This document shows positions 45,942-54,685 of a stretch of 61,618 nt of DNA, one piece after another. The translations under genes were made by a program, and so were the position numbers. Origin of the DNA: an uncultured Bacteroidales bacterium (GTDB taxonomy: Bacteria > Bacteroidota > Bacteroidia > Bacteroidales > Marinilabiliaceae); the NCBI GenBank assembly GCA_937892255.1, contig CALAUL010000069.1:1-61618 (forward strand), written 5' to 3'. A model generated the notes under the pieces. That model did no database searches. It was not told the DNA's origin and saw only the letters and a program-made list of their open reading frames with translations. How positions within the stretch are numbered: position 1 is the first letter of the stretch; the number at the start of each line of letters is the position of its first letter.

Positions 45942-48900
45942 TTATTCCTCTTTATCCGCAGTATCTTCTTCTCCTTTCTCCGACTCCAACATCACTTCTC
46001 CTTCTTCCTCATTTTCTTCCTCAATACCGTTGTCTTGAGGCACATTTTTCACTCCGAAATTAGCCAAGAACCTCTTCCTTCTGCTATCCGGCGCAAAAGT
46101 ATATATTGTTCCTCTTGACTTGTCTCTTCGTTCCTTCGGGTCTATACGTTGCAATGAATCATTAAAATCTTTATCTGATGTTGTGATTTGAACATTACCA
46201 TTTTTATATCCTATATATATCCATGTGTCATTATCAGCAGTTATTACCATATCGACATAACTACCTGACTTCCTAACCACAAACTCTGACTGCAACCTCA
46301 CCTTTCTGTTTACACTTCTATCTCGCATCAACATGAGATTTACCGTCGTATCACATATATATGCTTTTTTCGGTGTATACCACAACATATCTACATTATC
46401 AAATGTAAATATACTTCCATCTTCAGGCAATGCTTTTATTGGCGCTTCTCCCTTTTTTACTACAACTTCTTCCAACGGCAATGACCGATGTGACATAATA
46501 TAGTTGTATCCTGCCGTGTCGACATATTCTCGCATTCGGTGTTCAAATGAAGAGTACATAGAATCGCACTTTGGAGCATCACTCATCGTTATCATATCAT
46601 ATAATTTCGTAACCAAGCCCCTATCCAAAAAGAAATCCATTCTCATCAAGGTATTTAAGGTGATTGTGTTTGTTGTTCGGTCGTCTCTGATATTTCCGGC
46701 TGTAACAAACTCTATCGGTTTTCCTGCCGACATCATCACTCCCAAATCTATAAGACCAAAGCCTGTTATTGCATTCTCAGATGGTATGAAACTCATTATT
46801 GTACCGACGGTGTCTGCTTTTGCTATCTTATCCTTTGTTGTTATGTCAAATCGATCGAATATATTGTTATGGTATAGATATCCTTCCGCTCGCAACATCT
46901 CTATGTCGCTATGGTCTTTCCGACTCTCTATGAAAGAGCTATAGGCATGACAAGAATCTTTTCGCATAAAAAAGTTGCGATGTATCTCATCTTTAGGCCA
47001 ATTGGTTATTTTTTCTTCTATTGGAATCATTACTCGTTGTGGGTCAACGACGGAATTAAATCTCACATATCCCGTAGGTCCGTTTTTAGCAGTATGTATC
47101 ATTCGAGCACCGCCATTATATTCCAACAATTGACGTCCGTTTTTAATACGCATCTCTCCTTTATATGCAAAGTATTCGTCAAATGTAACATCTTCTCCAA
47201 CAGAACCTTTTGTAACAGAAACGGCATCTTCATTTGTTCCGATCTCACTCATAAACACCGGAAATTTCTCCCCTTGTTTGTTGACAAAATCATAGTAACC
47301 AAAGCCTTTATATCGCTTTGCTCCCTCTATTGTTATCTTGGTGTCATAGAACAAATGATACGTCGAATCCGTCTTTAATTCTACTTTGCTATTTTCCAAT
47401 GGGTCTATCACTGCATCTGTATGAAGCGTAACAAGTCCTCTCTCATCTAACAAGACTTTTGCGTCTGCCGTATTTATGTATTTTACTTCTTCACAATACA
47501 TTATGTCTTCATCGCCCAGAAATCTTGCAAAAGGCACATAAAACTGCAACGAATCTTGTTTCTCCTTTGTACACACAAAACGCAATCCGGGCGATGCCCC
47601 TTTACGTCCGACAACTTGAATATTTCTATCCATGTCCCAAGTAAATTGCTTCACCCACGTCTTGTATTTTATCGAAGAGTACGTCTTTTCTCCTCCGTAC
47701 GAATTTTTATATGTAAAATATCCTTCTCGTTTTTCGAAGTCAATGGTTGCAATCAAACTTTTGCTATAAAACAAATCTTCGATACTTTCGTCTTGTTCTT
47801 GCATGTCCTTATATATGGCATTTTCACGCAAGACGCTATTGTAATATCTTTTTTCCGGATGCTGACCTGCTGTGACATTGTAGAACGTTTTTCTGTTTCT
47901 ATTCTGTCTGATTACCGTATCTCCGATGAGTATGTCTTGCCTCAAACCATCAGACTGCAACATCATCGAACCCGGTATTTTCGGATTGGATCTATATTGC
48001 GCAAAGAAAGAGGTGTCCGCCAAAATGGTATGATCCGTAAAATCCATTCTTGCTGCCTCCAACTTTGCGCCTCGTGGCAAGTCCGAAGTGCCTATTCCTG
48101 ATAATCCCGTAGGTGTCACATATATTGTACCCATGTGTATACAATCAAATCCCAATACACTTTTGGGATTCTTGAACATGTGAAACTCTCCCCTTGTATT
48201 GCTTACCGCCAATTGGTCTTTGAATGGCGCAAATTCCAAAAATGTCTGTCCCAAATGCTTTGTCCCCGTTGCGTCCAGAACTTCTTGATTTTTACCTAAC
48301 TCAACATCTGGAAACAATACGCCGTCCGTTGTCTTATCTACGAAGAAGTCTGTCGTATACGCATATGCTTCTTCCGGTAAAAACAACATGTCATCACTCT
48401 TCGAACGTGATTTTATGTAATGAAAATCTCCCGTTCCTCTAAGACCGTCGTTACTAAGGTCTATCTCATTGTAAAACGTTGCTCGCCCATTATATGCAGA
48501 AAGACCTTCTTCCGGAGTCATCGTTTCGAAACCCAACGAATTGTCATGTTTTCTAACCACCAAAGGCTGACGTATCGGAGGGAATATCATTCCCGATATC
48601 AATTCTCCTTCAAAAGATGTTTTGTTCGTCTCTATCTCTTTCAAATTTTCCAAAACGAACGGATCCACTTTGTAATAGAATTTGTCTCTTGTGTATTTTC
48701 CTCGTTGAATATTCGGGTGGTCATAATAGACGTAAGAGTCTTTTGTTGACGTAAGACGTGGATACTGCGGGTTTTCTTTTGTCCATGATTTATTGTCCGG
48801 CGCATCTATCTCCAAATATCCCGACAAGTCTGATATCGTATTATTTACAGCCTCTACGACAGGCATTCCATTACTATCATATCTGTCTGTCTTCACCCGC

Positions 48901-50807
48901 ATCTCCATCTCTTCGATCTCGTTTAGCTCTATTCGATAATCATCATACGAAAAATAAAATCCCGTTCCTTTCAATGCTATCAAACCGGCTACAACAGAAC
49001 CATCAAATTTAAAATCCCTGTTTCGCTTCAATATGACCTTATAGTCTTTTGGCAATAACACCACAGACTGTTTTCTCTTATCATACGACATCTCATTTGG
49101 GTCTTCGCCCAACTGTATTTCATAAACGCCGTTTAATTTTATATCGTAGTTTTTCAAATCCAGCGTTCCATTCGGAGTCCGTCCTTCGGTTACAGATCCA
49201 AACCTGATTACGTCATAATCCTTCTTCTCCTTTGAATAATCAAGGTAATTGAAAAGCTTTTCCGTTGGTTCAACAAGATCCGTGTCATCGTCGTATGTAA
49301 CAAAGCCGTCAAAAGACAGTCGTATAAATTCCTGTCTCAATTGTGTTATAGGCAAATTACGATACGACACGTAATCAGCCACTGTAAACGGCTGACCTCC
49401 AATCATTCTGTAGTAGTCATATATCATCTGAAATGGATGTTCCCAATTCATTCCCTGCAACTCCCGATAATATTGCTTCTTGAAGAAGTTCATCGAACTA
49501 AAATCGGCATAACTTTTTGCTGCTCCCGAAACGGCCTTCAATTCCATCTCTGCCGACCCTACTTTCCATTGTATAAATTCCACATCCAACGTCACCATGT
49601 GGTAATAGTCAAAATATACACTTCGCTCCAGACCGTCACCGCCTCTGACCAAGTGCATTTCCCTCTTGTCGTCCAAATACCTGAACCTCAATCCGGGATG
49701 TACAATTTGTTTATCATCGAGAGTTATTGCAATTTCTGTAGAGAGTCCATCTACTCTGTCCGGCAACAGTCTGAAACTGTTTGATTTGGCGGTGACAAAC
49801 AATGTATCATTGCGGTAAATACTCAACTCCGCCGGAGAACCTTCCGAACTACTGCCGTGCATACTCGCTCCTATTTGCGAAAATCCGCCCGAATAGTCAA
49901 TATTTTCGAATATCTGTTTTATCTCATAACGCTCTGTCGTGGTGGTAAACTTCGGATATTTTGTTGCATCTTGGCTCTTTATCTTGGTCACTTTATGTTC
50001 CAACCTTCCATACAAAGGGAACGAAAAATAATTGGTATTTTTAAAACATACACTGTCAACTTCGAATTGATTTTTCGTCATATCGACAAAGTATTTACCA
50101 AACGTTGCCAAAGTCTGCTCTCTCGACAATCCGCATCGCTCCCAACTAACCAAACCTTCATTTCCTTCCCATCTCGACGTCTCAAAACAATAACGCCCCG
50201 ATGTCTCAAATATCTCTATGCTATCTTGTTGCGCAACACAGACAATCCTTGTTTTGGGTATCTCCACCTCCAAACCTTTTGCTCCCTTGACAAAGTTAAC
50301 CTTGCACTCATCGTATTTCCATTTCACAGAAGGTGTCTTACTCAGAGACAGGTCACTTATGTAATTCTGAGTCTGTGTAAAAAAAAGATTAATTGCTTTC
50401 ATATTGACCGATTTACTATTTACTTTTTCGGCCAATATCTCACTCCAAACAAGATAATTGTTGTCTATAATCCTATTCGTCTGCGCTATTTGTTTTATTG
50501 TCGTAAATACATTATTGTAATCGGGAAATGGTCGTGCTTTCTTCTTTCTTATTGCATTACATGTACTGATAATCTGATCTTTATACTTCACATCAACATT
50601 TGGCGACTCCAACATAAACACTTCTAGTTCCTCCATAAAGTTCTTAGCCTTCTGCTTATCGGCAACAACCTTAAAAAGAACGTCCATCTGCTCCACGAAT
50701 TCCTCATGATTGCTGCTGAACTCTGATGTCTGAGCCATGGCTTTTCCAACGACCAAAACTACAAACACTACAGCTATCAACGATACAAATAACGCAACTC
50801 GTCTCAT
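45942..50807 (-). CDS. Large exported beta-rich protein of unknown family
   Basis: A 1621-aa protein I do not recognise. Residues 1-26 are a signal peptide (hydrophobic core ALFVSLIAVVFVVLVV, then KAMAQ). Residues about 30-170 look helical. The remainder is dominated by short beta-strands with recurring glycine-aromatic turns ('LKGTGFYFSYDDY', 'LRGTGDFHYI', 'YKGFGYYDF', 'YKGEMRIKNGRQLLEYNGGA'), suggesting a long repetitive beta structure. The last 35 residues are acidic and low complexity. There is no T9SS sorting domain and no obvious lipobox, so it is periplasmic or outer-membrane associated. Its start is 7 bp after the prmA stop, so it is cotranscribed with prmA. Confidence 0.8.
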   Translation of the reverse strand: MRRVALFVSLIAVVFVVLVVGKAMAQTSEFSSNHEEFVEQMDVLFKVVADKQKAKNFMEELEVFMLESPNVDVKYKDQIISTCNAIRKKKARPFPDYNNVFTTIKQIAQTNRIIDNNYLVWSEILAEKVNSKSVNMKAINLFFTQTQNYISDLSLSKTPSVKWKYDECKVNFVKGAKGLEVEIPKTRIVCVAQQDSIEIFETSGRYCFETSRWEGNEGLVSWERCGLSREQTLATFGKYFVDMTKNQFEVDSVCFKNTNYFSFPLYGRLEHKVTKIKSQDATKYPKFTTTTERYEIKQIFENIDYSGGFSQIGASMHGSSSEGSPAELSIYRNDTLFVTAKSNSFRLLPDRVDGLSTEIAITLDDKQIVHPGLRFRYLDDKREMHLVRGGDGLERSVYFDYYHMVTLDVEFIQWKVGSAEMELKAVSGAAKSYADFSSMNFFKKQYYRELQGMNWEHPFQMIYDYYRMIGGQPFTVADYVSYRNLPITQLRQEFIRLSFDGFVTYDDDTDLVEPTEKLFNYLDYSKEKKDYDVIRFGSVTEGRTPNGTLDLKNYDIKLNGVYEIQLGEDPNEMSYDKRKQSVVLLPKDYKVILKRNRDFKFDGSVVAGLIALKGTGFYFSYDDYRIELNEIEEMEMRVKTDRYDSNGMPVVEAVNNTISDLSGYLEIDAPDNKSWTKENPQYPRLTSTKDSYVYYDHPNIQRGKYTRDKFYYKVDPFVLENLKEIETNKTSFEGELISGMIFPPIRQPLVVRKHDNSLGFETMTPEEGLSAYNGRATFYNEIDLSNDGLRGTGDFHYIKSRSKSDDMLFLPEEAYAYTTDFFVDKTTDGVLFPDVELGKNQEVLDATGTKHLGQTFLEFAPFKDQLAVSNTRGEFHMFKNPKSVLGFDCIHMGTIYVTPTGLSGIGTSDLPRGAKLEAARMDFTDHTILADTSFFAQYRSNPKIPGSMMLQSDGLRQDILIGDTVIRQNRNRKTFYNVTAGQHPEKRYYNSVLRENAIYKDMQEQDESIEDLFYSKSLIATIDFEKREGYFTYKNSYGGEKTYSSIKYKTWVKQFTWDMDRNIQVVGRKGASPGLRFVCTKEKQDSLQFYVPFARFLGDEDIMYCEEVKYINTADAKVLLDERGLVTLHTDAVIDPLENSKVELKTDSTYHLFYDTKITIEGAKRYKGFGYYDFVNKQGEKFPVFMSEIGTNEDAVSVTKGSVGEDVTFDEYFAYKGEMRIKNGRQLLEYNGGARMIHTAKNGPTGYVRFNSVVDPQRVMIPIEEKITNWPKDEIHRNFFMRKDSCHAYSSFIESRKDHSDIEMLRAEGYLYHNNIFDRFDITTKDKIAKADTVGTIMSFIPSENAITGFGLIDLGVMMSAGKPIEFVTAGNIRDDRTTNTITLNTLMRMDFFLDRGLVTKLYDMITMSDAPKCDSMYSSFEHRMREYVDTAGYNYIMSHRSLPLEEVVVKKGEAPIKALPEDGSIFTFDNVDMLWYTPKKAYICDTTVNLMLMRDRSVNRKVRLQSEFVVRKSGSYVDMVITADNDTWIYIGYKNGNVQITTSDKDFNDSLQRIDPKERRDKSRGTIYTFAPDSRRKRFLANFGVKNVPQDNGIEEENEEEGEVMLESEKGEEDTADKEE

Positions 50808-50814
50808 GTCATCT

Positions 50815-51657
50815 TTACTTTTTCACAAACAACATTGCAGTCCAATTATTCTCAACTTTTTCGCTCAACTTGACCAATCCCAACTGATTTGCCTTGTCCG
50901 CTATTATCGCTTTGTCCTCTTGATAAAATCCACTCATCACCAATTTCCCATTCTCCTTTAACACATTAACGTACTTATCCATATCCGCCAAAAGTATGTT
51001 CCTGTTGATATTCGCCAAAATCGTATCAAAAGTCATTCCACAATTTCCCAAAATACTCGCATCTCCAACTCTCGCCTCCATATTCGTAATGTTGTTCAAG
51101 ACAAGATTATCCTTAGTATTATTATAACACCAGTCATCTATATCGACTCCCAACACACGCTCTGCTCCCTTCATCGATGTCAGTATGCCCAAAATGCCCG
51201 TTCCACAACCCATATCCAATACATTGCAACCGGCAAAATTCTGTTCAAGAATAAACCTTATCATCAGACACGTTGTCTCATGATGTCCCGTACCAAAAGC
51301 CATCTGAGGATTGATGATTATTTCATATTCGGTATCGACTTCCCTCTCGTGAAAAGAACTTCTTATCAAACATCTGTCATCTACTACGATTGGCTTAAAG
51401 AAATTCTCTTCCCACTCTTTATTCCAATCCTGATCAGGAACTACCTCTTCGCTCCACGTGAATGTAACATTCTCGACCAATGTGTCAACATTTTTCATAC
51501 ACTCGGCATCGAATACTTTTGATGGCACATACCCTTCAAAACCCATCTCCGTCTCACAAAAACTCTCAAAACCATACTCTCCCATTTGAGCCATCATAAC
51601 CTCCACAACCATTTCATTATATGGTATCAACTCAACTATTATCTTTTTATATTCCAT
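50815..51657 (-). CDS. prmA: Ribosomal protein L11 methyltransferase
   Basis: PrmA trimethylates several lysines of ribosomal protein L11 with SAM. The motif I NVLDMGCGTGILGI is preceded by the L11-recognition N-terminal half and by 'NPQMAFGTGHHETT', a PrmA hallmark; 'DTILANINRNILL' is the N-[IV]-N catalytic-loop block. Length 280 aa is normal for the Bacteroidetes form. It has its own promoter element and is followed after 7 bp by the 1621-aa gene. Identification is secure; L11 itself is not in the window. Confidence 0.95.
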   Translation of the reverse strand: MEYKKIIVELIPYNEMVVEVMMAQMGEYGFESFCETEMGFEGYVPSKVFDAECMKNVDTLVENVTFTWSEEVVPDQDWNKEWEENFFKPIVVDDRCLIRSSFHEREVDTEYEIIINPQMAFGTGHHETTCLMIRFILEQNFAGCNVLDMGCGTGILGILTSMKGAERVLGVDIDDWCYNNTKDNLVLNNITNMEARVGDASILGNCGMTFDTILANINRNILLADMDKYVNVLKENGKLVMSGFYQEDKAIIADKANQLGLVKLSEKVENNWTAMLFVKK

Positions 51658-51691
51658 TGATTTATCGATTTAAGGTTTCTATCCACAAGCA

Positions 51692-51699
51692 CAAAATTA
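51692..51699 (-). promoter_or_regulatory. -7 promoter element of prmA
   Basis: Reverse strand reads TAATTTTG, matching TAnnTTTG, 34 bp before the ATG at 51657. Confidence 0.6.
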
Positions 51700-51764
51700 C
51701 AAAATAATTCGACACATGGTTATAATTAATAACATCTTACAGGCTGCCTTATGAGCAAAATACG

Positions 51765-51772
51765 TAACTTTG
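51765..51772 (+). promoter_or_regulatory. -7 promoter element of the DUF454 gene
   Basis: TAACTTTG matches TAnnTTTG and lies 44 bp before the ATG at 51817, but downstream of the in-frame ATG at 51751. It therefore decides in favour of the shorter protein. Confidence 0.55.
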
Positions 51773-51816
51773 TAGTCGATGGTTTTTCCATTACAAATGC
51801 AGTGGATAAAAAAGAC

Positions 51817-52215
51817 ATGAGATATTTACTAATTTCACTCGGCATCGTGGCTGTCATATTAGGCTCTATTGGCGTTGTAGTTCCCGGACTGCCTACTACA
51901 CCGTTTATGCTTTTAGCCTCATGGCTTTTCTATAAAAGTTCTCCGCGTCTGAGAACAAAACTCCACGACTCATGGTTTGGAAAATACATCAAAAACTACG
52001 AGAAACAAGGTGGTTTGTCTTTCAAGGGCAAACTTTCAGCGATATTGTTGATGATAGCAATGGTATCGATTTCGATAATCTTTTTTATCGAAACTAAGTA
52101 CGTCAAAATTATTGTTGCCACAGCTGGACTTATAGGCTCTATCGTTGTCGGCTGTATTGTTCCGACTACAAAAAAGACAGGTTCTGCACAACATAAACAT
52201 ATCAATACCGTCTGA
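51817..52215 (+). CDS. YbaN family inner-membrane protein (DUF454)
   Basis: A 132-aa membrane protein from the ATG at 51817. An in-frame ATG at 51751 would add 22 non-conserved residues and lies upstream of the promoter element, so it was not used. The DUF454 signature is clear: 'LGSIGVVVPGLPTTPFMLLASWLFYKSSPRL' near residues 14-45, followed by the amphipathic 'WFGKYIKNYE' segment. Two more hydrophobic helices follow at about 76-95 and 98-118. Function is unknown for the family. It is monocistronic and convergent with the esterase. Confidence 0.88.
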   Translation: MRYLLISLGIVAVILGSIGVVVPGLPTTPFMLLASWLFYKSSPRLRTKLHDSWFGKYIKNYEKQGGLSFKGKLSAILLMIAMVSISIIFFIETKYVKIIVATAGLIGSIVVGCIVPTTKKTGSAQHKHINTV

Positions 52216-52366
52216 ACCAAATCTACAACAGCCATATAAACAACTGTCTCATTTTCTTTTGACTGAAACTTTGAGTCAAACAGCTACGACCACGACTTCG
52301 GACCGCTGGAAATATTCATAACACTTAGACTTTTGTTACCCACGACATAGTTTCAGGTAAAATATA

Positions 52367-52403
52367 GACGGCATGTCATGTGCGTTTGACATAACATGCC
52401 GTC
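52367..52403. terminator. Bidirectional terminator between DUF454 and esterase genes
   Basis: Arms GACGGCATGT.. and ..ACATGCCGTC pair over 16 bp with one mismatch. TATATTTT flanks on the minus side and a T-rich stretch (GTATTTTTC) follows on the plus side at 52408-52417. The two genes converge here. Confidence 0.8.
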
Positions 52404-52431
52404 AGGTTGTATTTTTCTGTATGTCCGACTC

Positions 52432-53016
52432 TTATTTTGACTTGTTGAAATTTGCGTTTGCACGTATCATGGCATCTATCATCGCCGGAGTGACGTAGTT
52501 CCAATCGTGATAGCCATGGTCGGGATTATTACCACTGCCTACCTTCATGGTGTATGGAATTCCCTTCTGACGGAATACCTTCACAAGGTCCATATTCGCC
52601 TCTATGGTGAAATCTTGATCTCCTACACTGACAACCCAATCAACCTTACTCCACTCAGCCACTTCGGCGTCTGTTCCGTTGCCAACTCTGACTATCGGAT
52701 TGTTCTCCTCTACATTCTGCTGACGCCACTCTGCTGTTGGGTCGAACTTCAAGAACTCAAGCGGTTGACGACGCAAGTAACCGCTTATGTCATACACCAT
52801 GACGAACTTCTCGGGGTGATGCACTCCATAGCCTACTGCGCCTCCTCCTCCCATAGAGAAGCCTGCTATAGCTCTGCCTCCTCTGTCGGTACGCGCTCTG
52901 TATGTCTTCTCGATATACGGCATAAGTTCTTCGAAGATGTAATCTTCAAATTTCCAATGTGGTGCATTGAAATATACCATATTGTTTTTATTTGCCTCCG
53001 GACAGACGATAATCAT
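52432..53016 (-). CDS. Downstream fragment of the split esterase (second catalytic domain)
   Basis: ATG follows directly on the TAG, so 194 residues can be read in the same frame: MIIVCPEANKNN..., with nucleophile motif GFSMGGGG and a GYHDW histidine. It lacks a signal peptide and the first strands with the oxyanion-hole HGGG, which lie before the stop. If translated separately by restart it would be cytoplasmic and probably non-functional. Confidence 0.6.
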   Translation of the reverse strand: MIIVCPEANKNNMVYFNAPHWKFEDYIFEELMPYIEKTYRARTDRGGRAIAGFSMGGGGAVGYGVHHPEKFVMVYDISGYLRRQPLEFLKFDPTAEWRQQNVEENNPIVRVGNGTDAEVAEWSKVDWVVSVGDQDFTIEANMDLVKVFRQKGIPYTMKVGSGNNPDHGYHDWNYVTPAMIDAMIRANANFNKSK

Positions 53017-54111
53017 CTACTCTATCGCTCCACAGTCTATCAAGCTGTCTGCCCAATGTTTCAAATTGCCATTGCGTTGCCAAACGGTATTGCTCTCTCC
53101 TCCGCCATGAAGCAGATACAACACCGGATATACCTTGTCGGCATTCTCTTCATAACCACCTGGTAAATATATTGAATAATCACGTTCCGTAACACCTTGC
53201 AAGAGTTTACACGGCATTTTCAACTCCGACAATGTCCCCGGACGATTGCCAAAGTTCTTAGCCTTTATTGTCCAACCCTCGTAATTGGAAAGTTTGCCAC
53301 TCAAGAATATATCGGCATTCTCTTTCTTGCCCTTAAACTGCCAATTGAGCCAATCGAGCACCAAACGTCCGTAGTCTCCGCCATGCGTCTGACTATACGT
53401 ACCGCCATGTCCCGAACTCGGCATGTCCGCCAATGCTACTGGCTGATGTGATATGCGGTCATAGTCTTTCAATGCATTGGCATGTGCCACGTCCGACGGA
53501 CCTCCCACTACATACAAAATAGGTCCATGCACATTCGTCAACGACGCTCTGCTCGCTCCTGCCATCTCCATATCGCCCATACCCGAATTCATGATAAGGT
53601 ATGTCGAAATACGAGAGTCTGCCGCATTGGCGAGGACTTGTGCGCCTCCACACGAATGTCCTGCTGCCGCTATACGCGACAAATCAACAAGTTGATAGTA
53701 GTCCGAACCTTTTGTCTTTCCCTGAGCGTCTATCCAATCCAAAGCTTTGAGCAAATCCGACGAGGGTGTGAAACCATCTTTGCGGTCTCCTGCCTTTTCC
53801 TGAAACGGACCTATGGCAACAACGACGTATCCATGCGAAGCTATCTCTGTAAGCATCTGTTCGTATCCCAAACTCGAATCCGAACAACCGCCATTTGCCC
53901 ACAACAAAACTGGCATGGCTCCATGAAGCATGTGTGTCTGACCCAAGTCCGAAGGTCGATAGACGACGTGATCTGGCAATGTCGGCTCACTTATGGCAAT
54001 AGCTTTATACGGCCCACTGCCTCCGTCGCCCACCGTCTTGCTCTTTATCGGCTGAGCTTGCACCATGACACATGCAAGCATCGATACTGATAAGAAAAGT
54101 GTTTTCTTCAT
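53017..54111 (-). CDS. Upstream fragment of the split esterase (first catalytic domain intact)
   Basis: This open frame encodes 364 aa: signal peptide, the complete first hydrolase domain with its triad, and only about 60 residues of the second domain, ending DSLIDCGAIE. It could still give an active secreted one-domain esterase. An in-frame ATG 54 bp further upstream is rejected because the promoter element (54148-54155) lies between the two starts. The GH95 fucosidase nearby suggests carbohydrate esters as substrates, but that is only context. Confidence 0.75.
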   Translation of the reverse strand: MKKTLFLSVSMLACVMVQAQPIKSKTVGDGGSGPYKAIAISEPTLPDHVVYRPSDLGQTHMLHGAMPVLLWANGGCSDSSLGYEQMLTEIASHGYVVVAIGPFQEKAGDRKDGFTPSSDLLKALDWIDAQGKTKGSDYYQLVDLSRIAAAGHSCGGAQVLANAADSRISTYLIMNSGMGDMEMAGASRASLTNVHGPILYVVGGPSDVAHANALKDYDRISHQPVALADMPSSGHGGTYSQTHGGDYGRLVLDWLNWQFKGKKENADIFLSGKLSNYEGWTIKAKNFGNRPGTLSELKMPCKLLQGVTERDYSIYLPGGYEENADKVYPVLYLLHGGGESNTVWQRNGNLKHWADSLIDCGAIE

Positions 54112-54147
54112 TTTATTGATATTTGGTTGGTTTTTAAATTCTCGATA

Positions 54148-54155
54148 CAAAGATA
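54148..54155 (-). promoter_or_regulatory. -7 promoter element of the esterase gene
   Basis: Reverse strand reads TATCTTTG, 36 bp upstream of the ATG at 54111, and inside the extended ORF that would begin at 54165. Confidence 0.6.
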
Positions 54156-54202
54156 GGCGAAACACTTTGTTTTTTCAACATTGACATCGCCTTTAGACTT
54201 TG

Positions 54203-54673
54203 TCATTCGCAGTGTAAAGTTTCGTAAAGACCTTGACAAGCATCTTCGAGAAGGTCTATGACGTGAAAGAAATCGTCTCTGCCTCCGTAATATGGGTCCG
54301 GGACGGTCTTTTCGGTATATGAACGACAATATTTCGTCATTAGCTCGATGACAGCCGACGAGTCACTCGGGCACAATCTGTTGAGTCGTGTAATATTAGC
54401 CTCGTCCATGCCGATGATATGGTCGAATTTATAGAAATCGTCTGTTGTCACCGGACGAGATATTGATGTTATGCGATATCCGCGTTCGAAGGCTGCACTG
54501 CGCATTCGCCCATCAGCTTGTTCTCCCTCATGATAGTCGATAAGACCTGCTGAATCTATGAGCCACGAGCTGTCATCGTTGTGACGAGCGACTATGGCTT
54601 TCATCACGGTCTCTGCCATCGGAGAACGGCAGATATTGCCCAGGCACACGAAAAGTATTCTCTTTGTCTTCAT
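54203..54673 (-). CDS. Low-molecular-weight protein tyrosine phosphatase
   Basis: A 156-aa cytoplasmic phosphatase. The P-loop CLGNICRS has the nucleophile Cys10 and Arg16, and the general acid is Asp126 in VPDPYYG. All catalytic residues are present, and length is typical. Bacterial members dephosphorylate tyrosine kinases of capsule synthesis or act in stress signalling; no kinase gene is in the window. It begins 12 bp after the EFR1 gene and is probably cotranscribed with it. Confidence 0.94.
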   Translation of the reverse strand: MKTKRILFVCLGNICRSPMAETVMKAIVARHNDDSSWLIDSAGLIDYHEGEQADGRMRSAAFERGYRITSISRPVTTDDFYKFDHIIGMDEANITRLNRLCPSDSSAVIELMTKYCRSYTEKTVPDPYYGGRDDFFHVIDLLEDACQGLYETLHCE

Positions 54674-54685
54674 GGTAGTTTTTTT

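Larger units (their letters stand above)
52432..54111 (-). pseudogene. Two-domain secreted esterase interrupted by one in-frame TAG
   Basis: Reading frame from the ATG at 54111 (start of MKKTLFLSVSMLACVMVQAQ, a signal peptide) to the stop at 52432 is open except for TAG at 53019-53017. The first part (364 aa) has an alpha/beta-hydrolase domain with Ser153 (AGHSCGG), Asp207 and His235, similar to PETase-like/dienelactone hydrolases. It then begins a second esterase domain of the EstD/feruloyl-esterase (CE1-like) type (YPVLYLLHGGGESN, oxyanion-hole region). The rest of that domain follows the stop in the same frame, with Ser54 (GFSMGGG), Asp133 or 135, and His170 of the downstream part. Family members usually read through this point without interruption. 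It is a recent nonsense mutation, a readthrough case or a base-call error. Confidence 0.85.

Noticed and set aside
49857..50627. Long antisense ORFs (up to 256 aa) inside the 1621-aa gene, and others at 46504-48101
   Set aside because: They lie opposite a gene with an intact signal peptide and continuous frame. Their translations are rich in Cys, His, Phe and Tyr, as expected of antisense frames.
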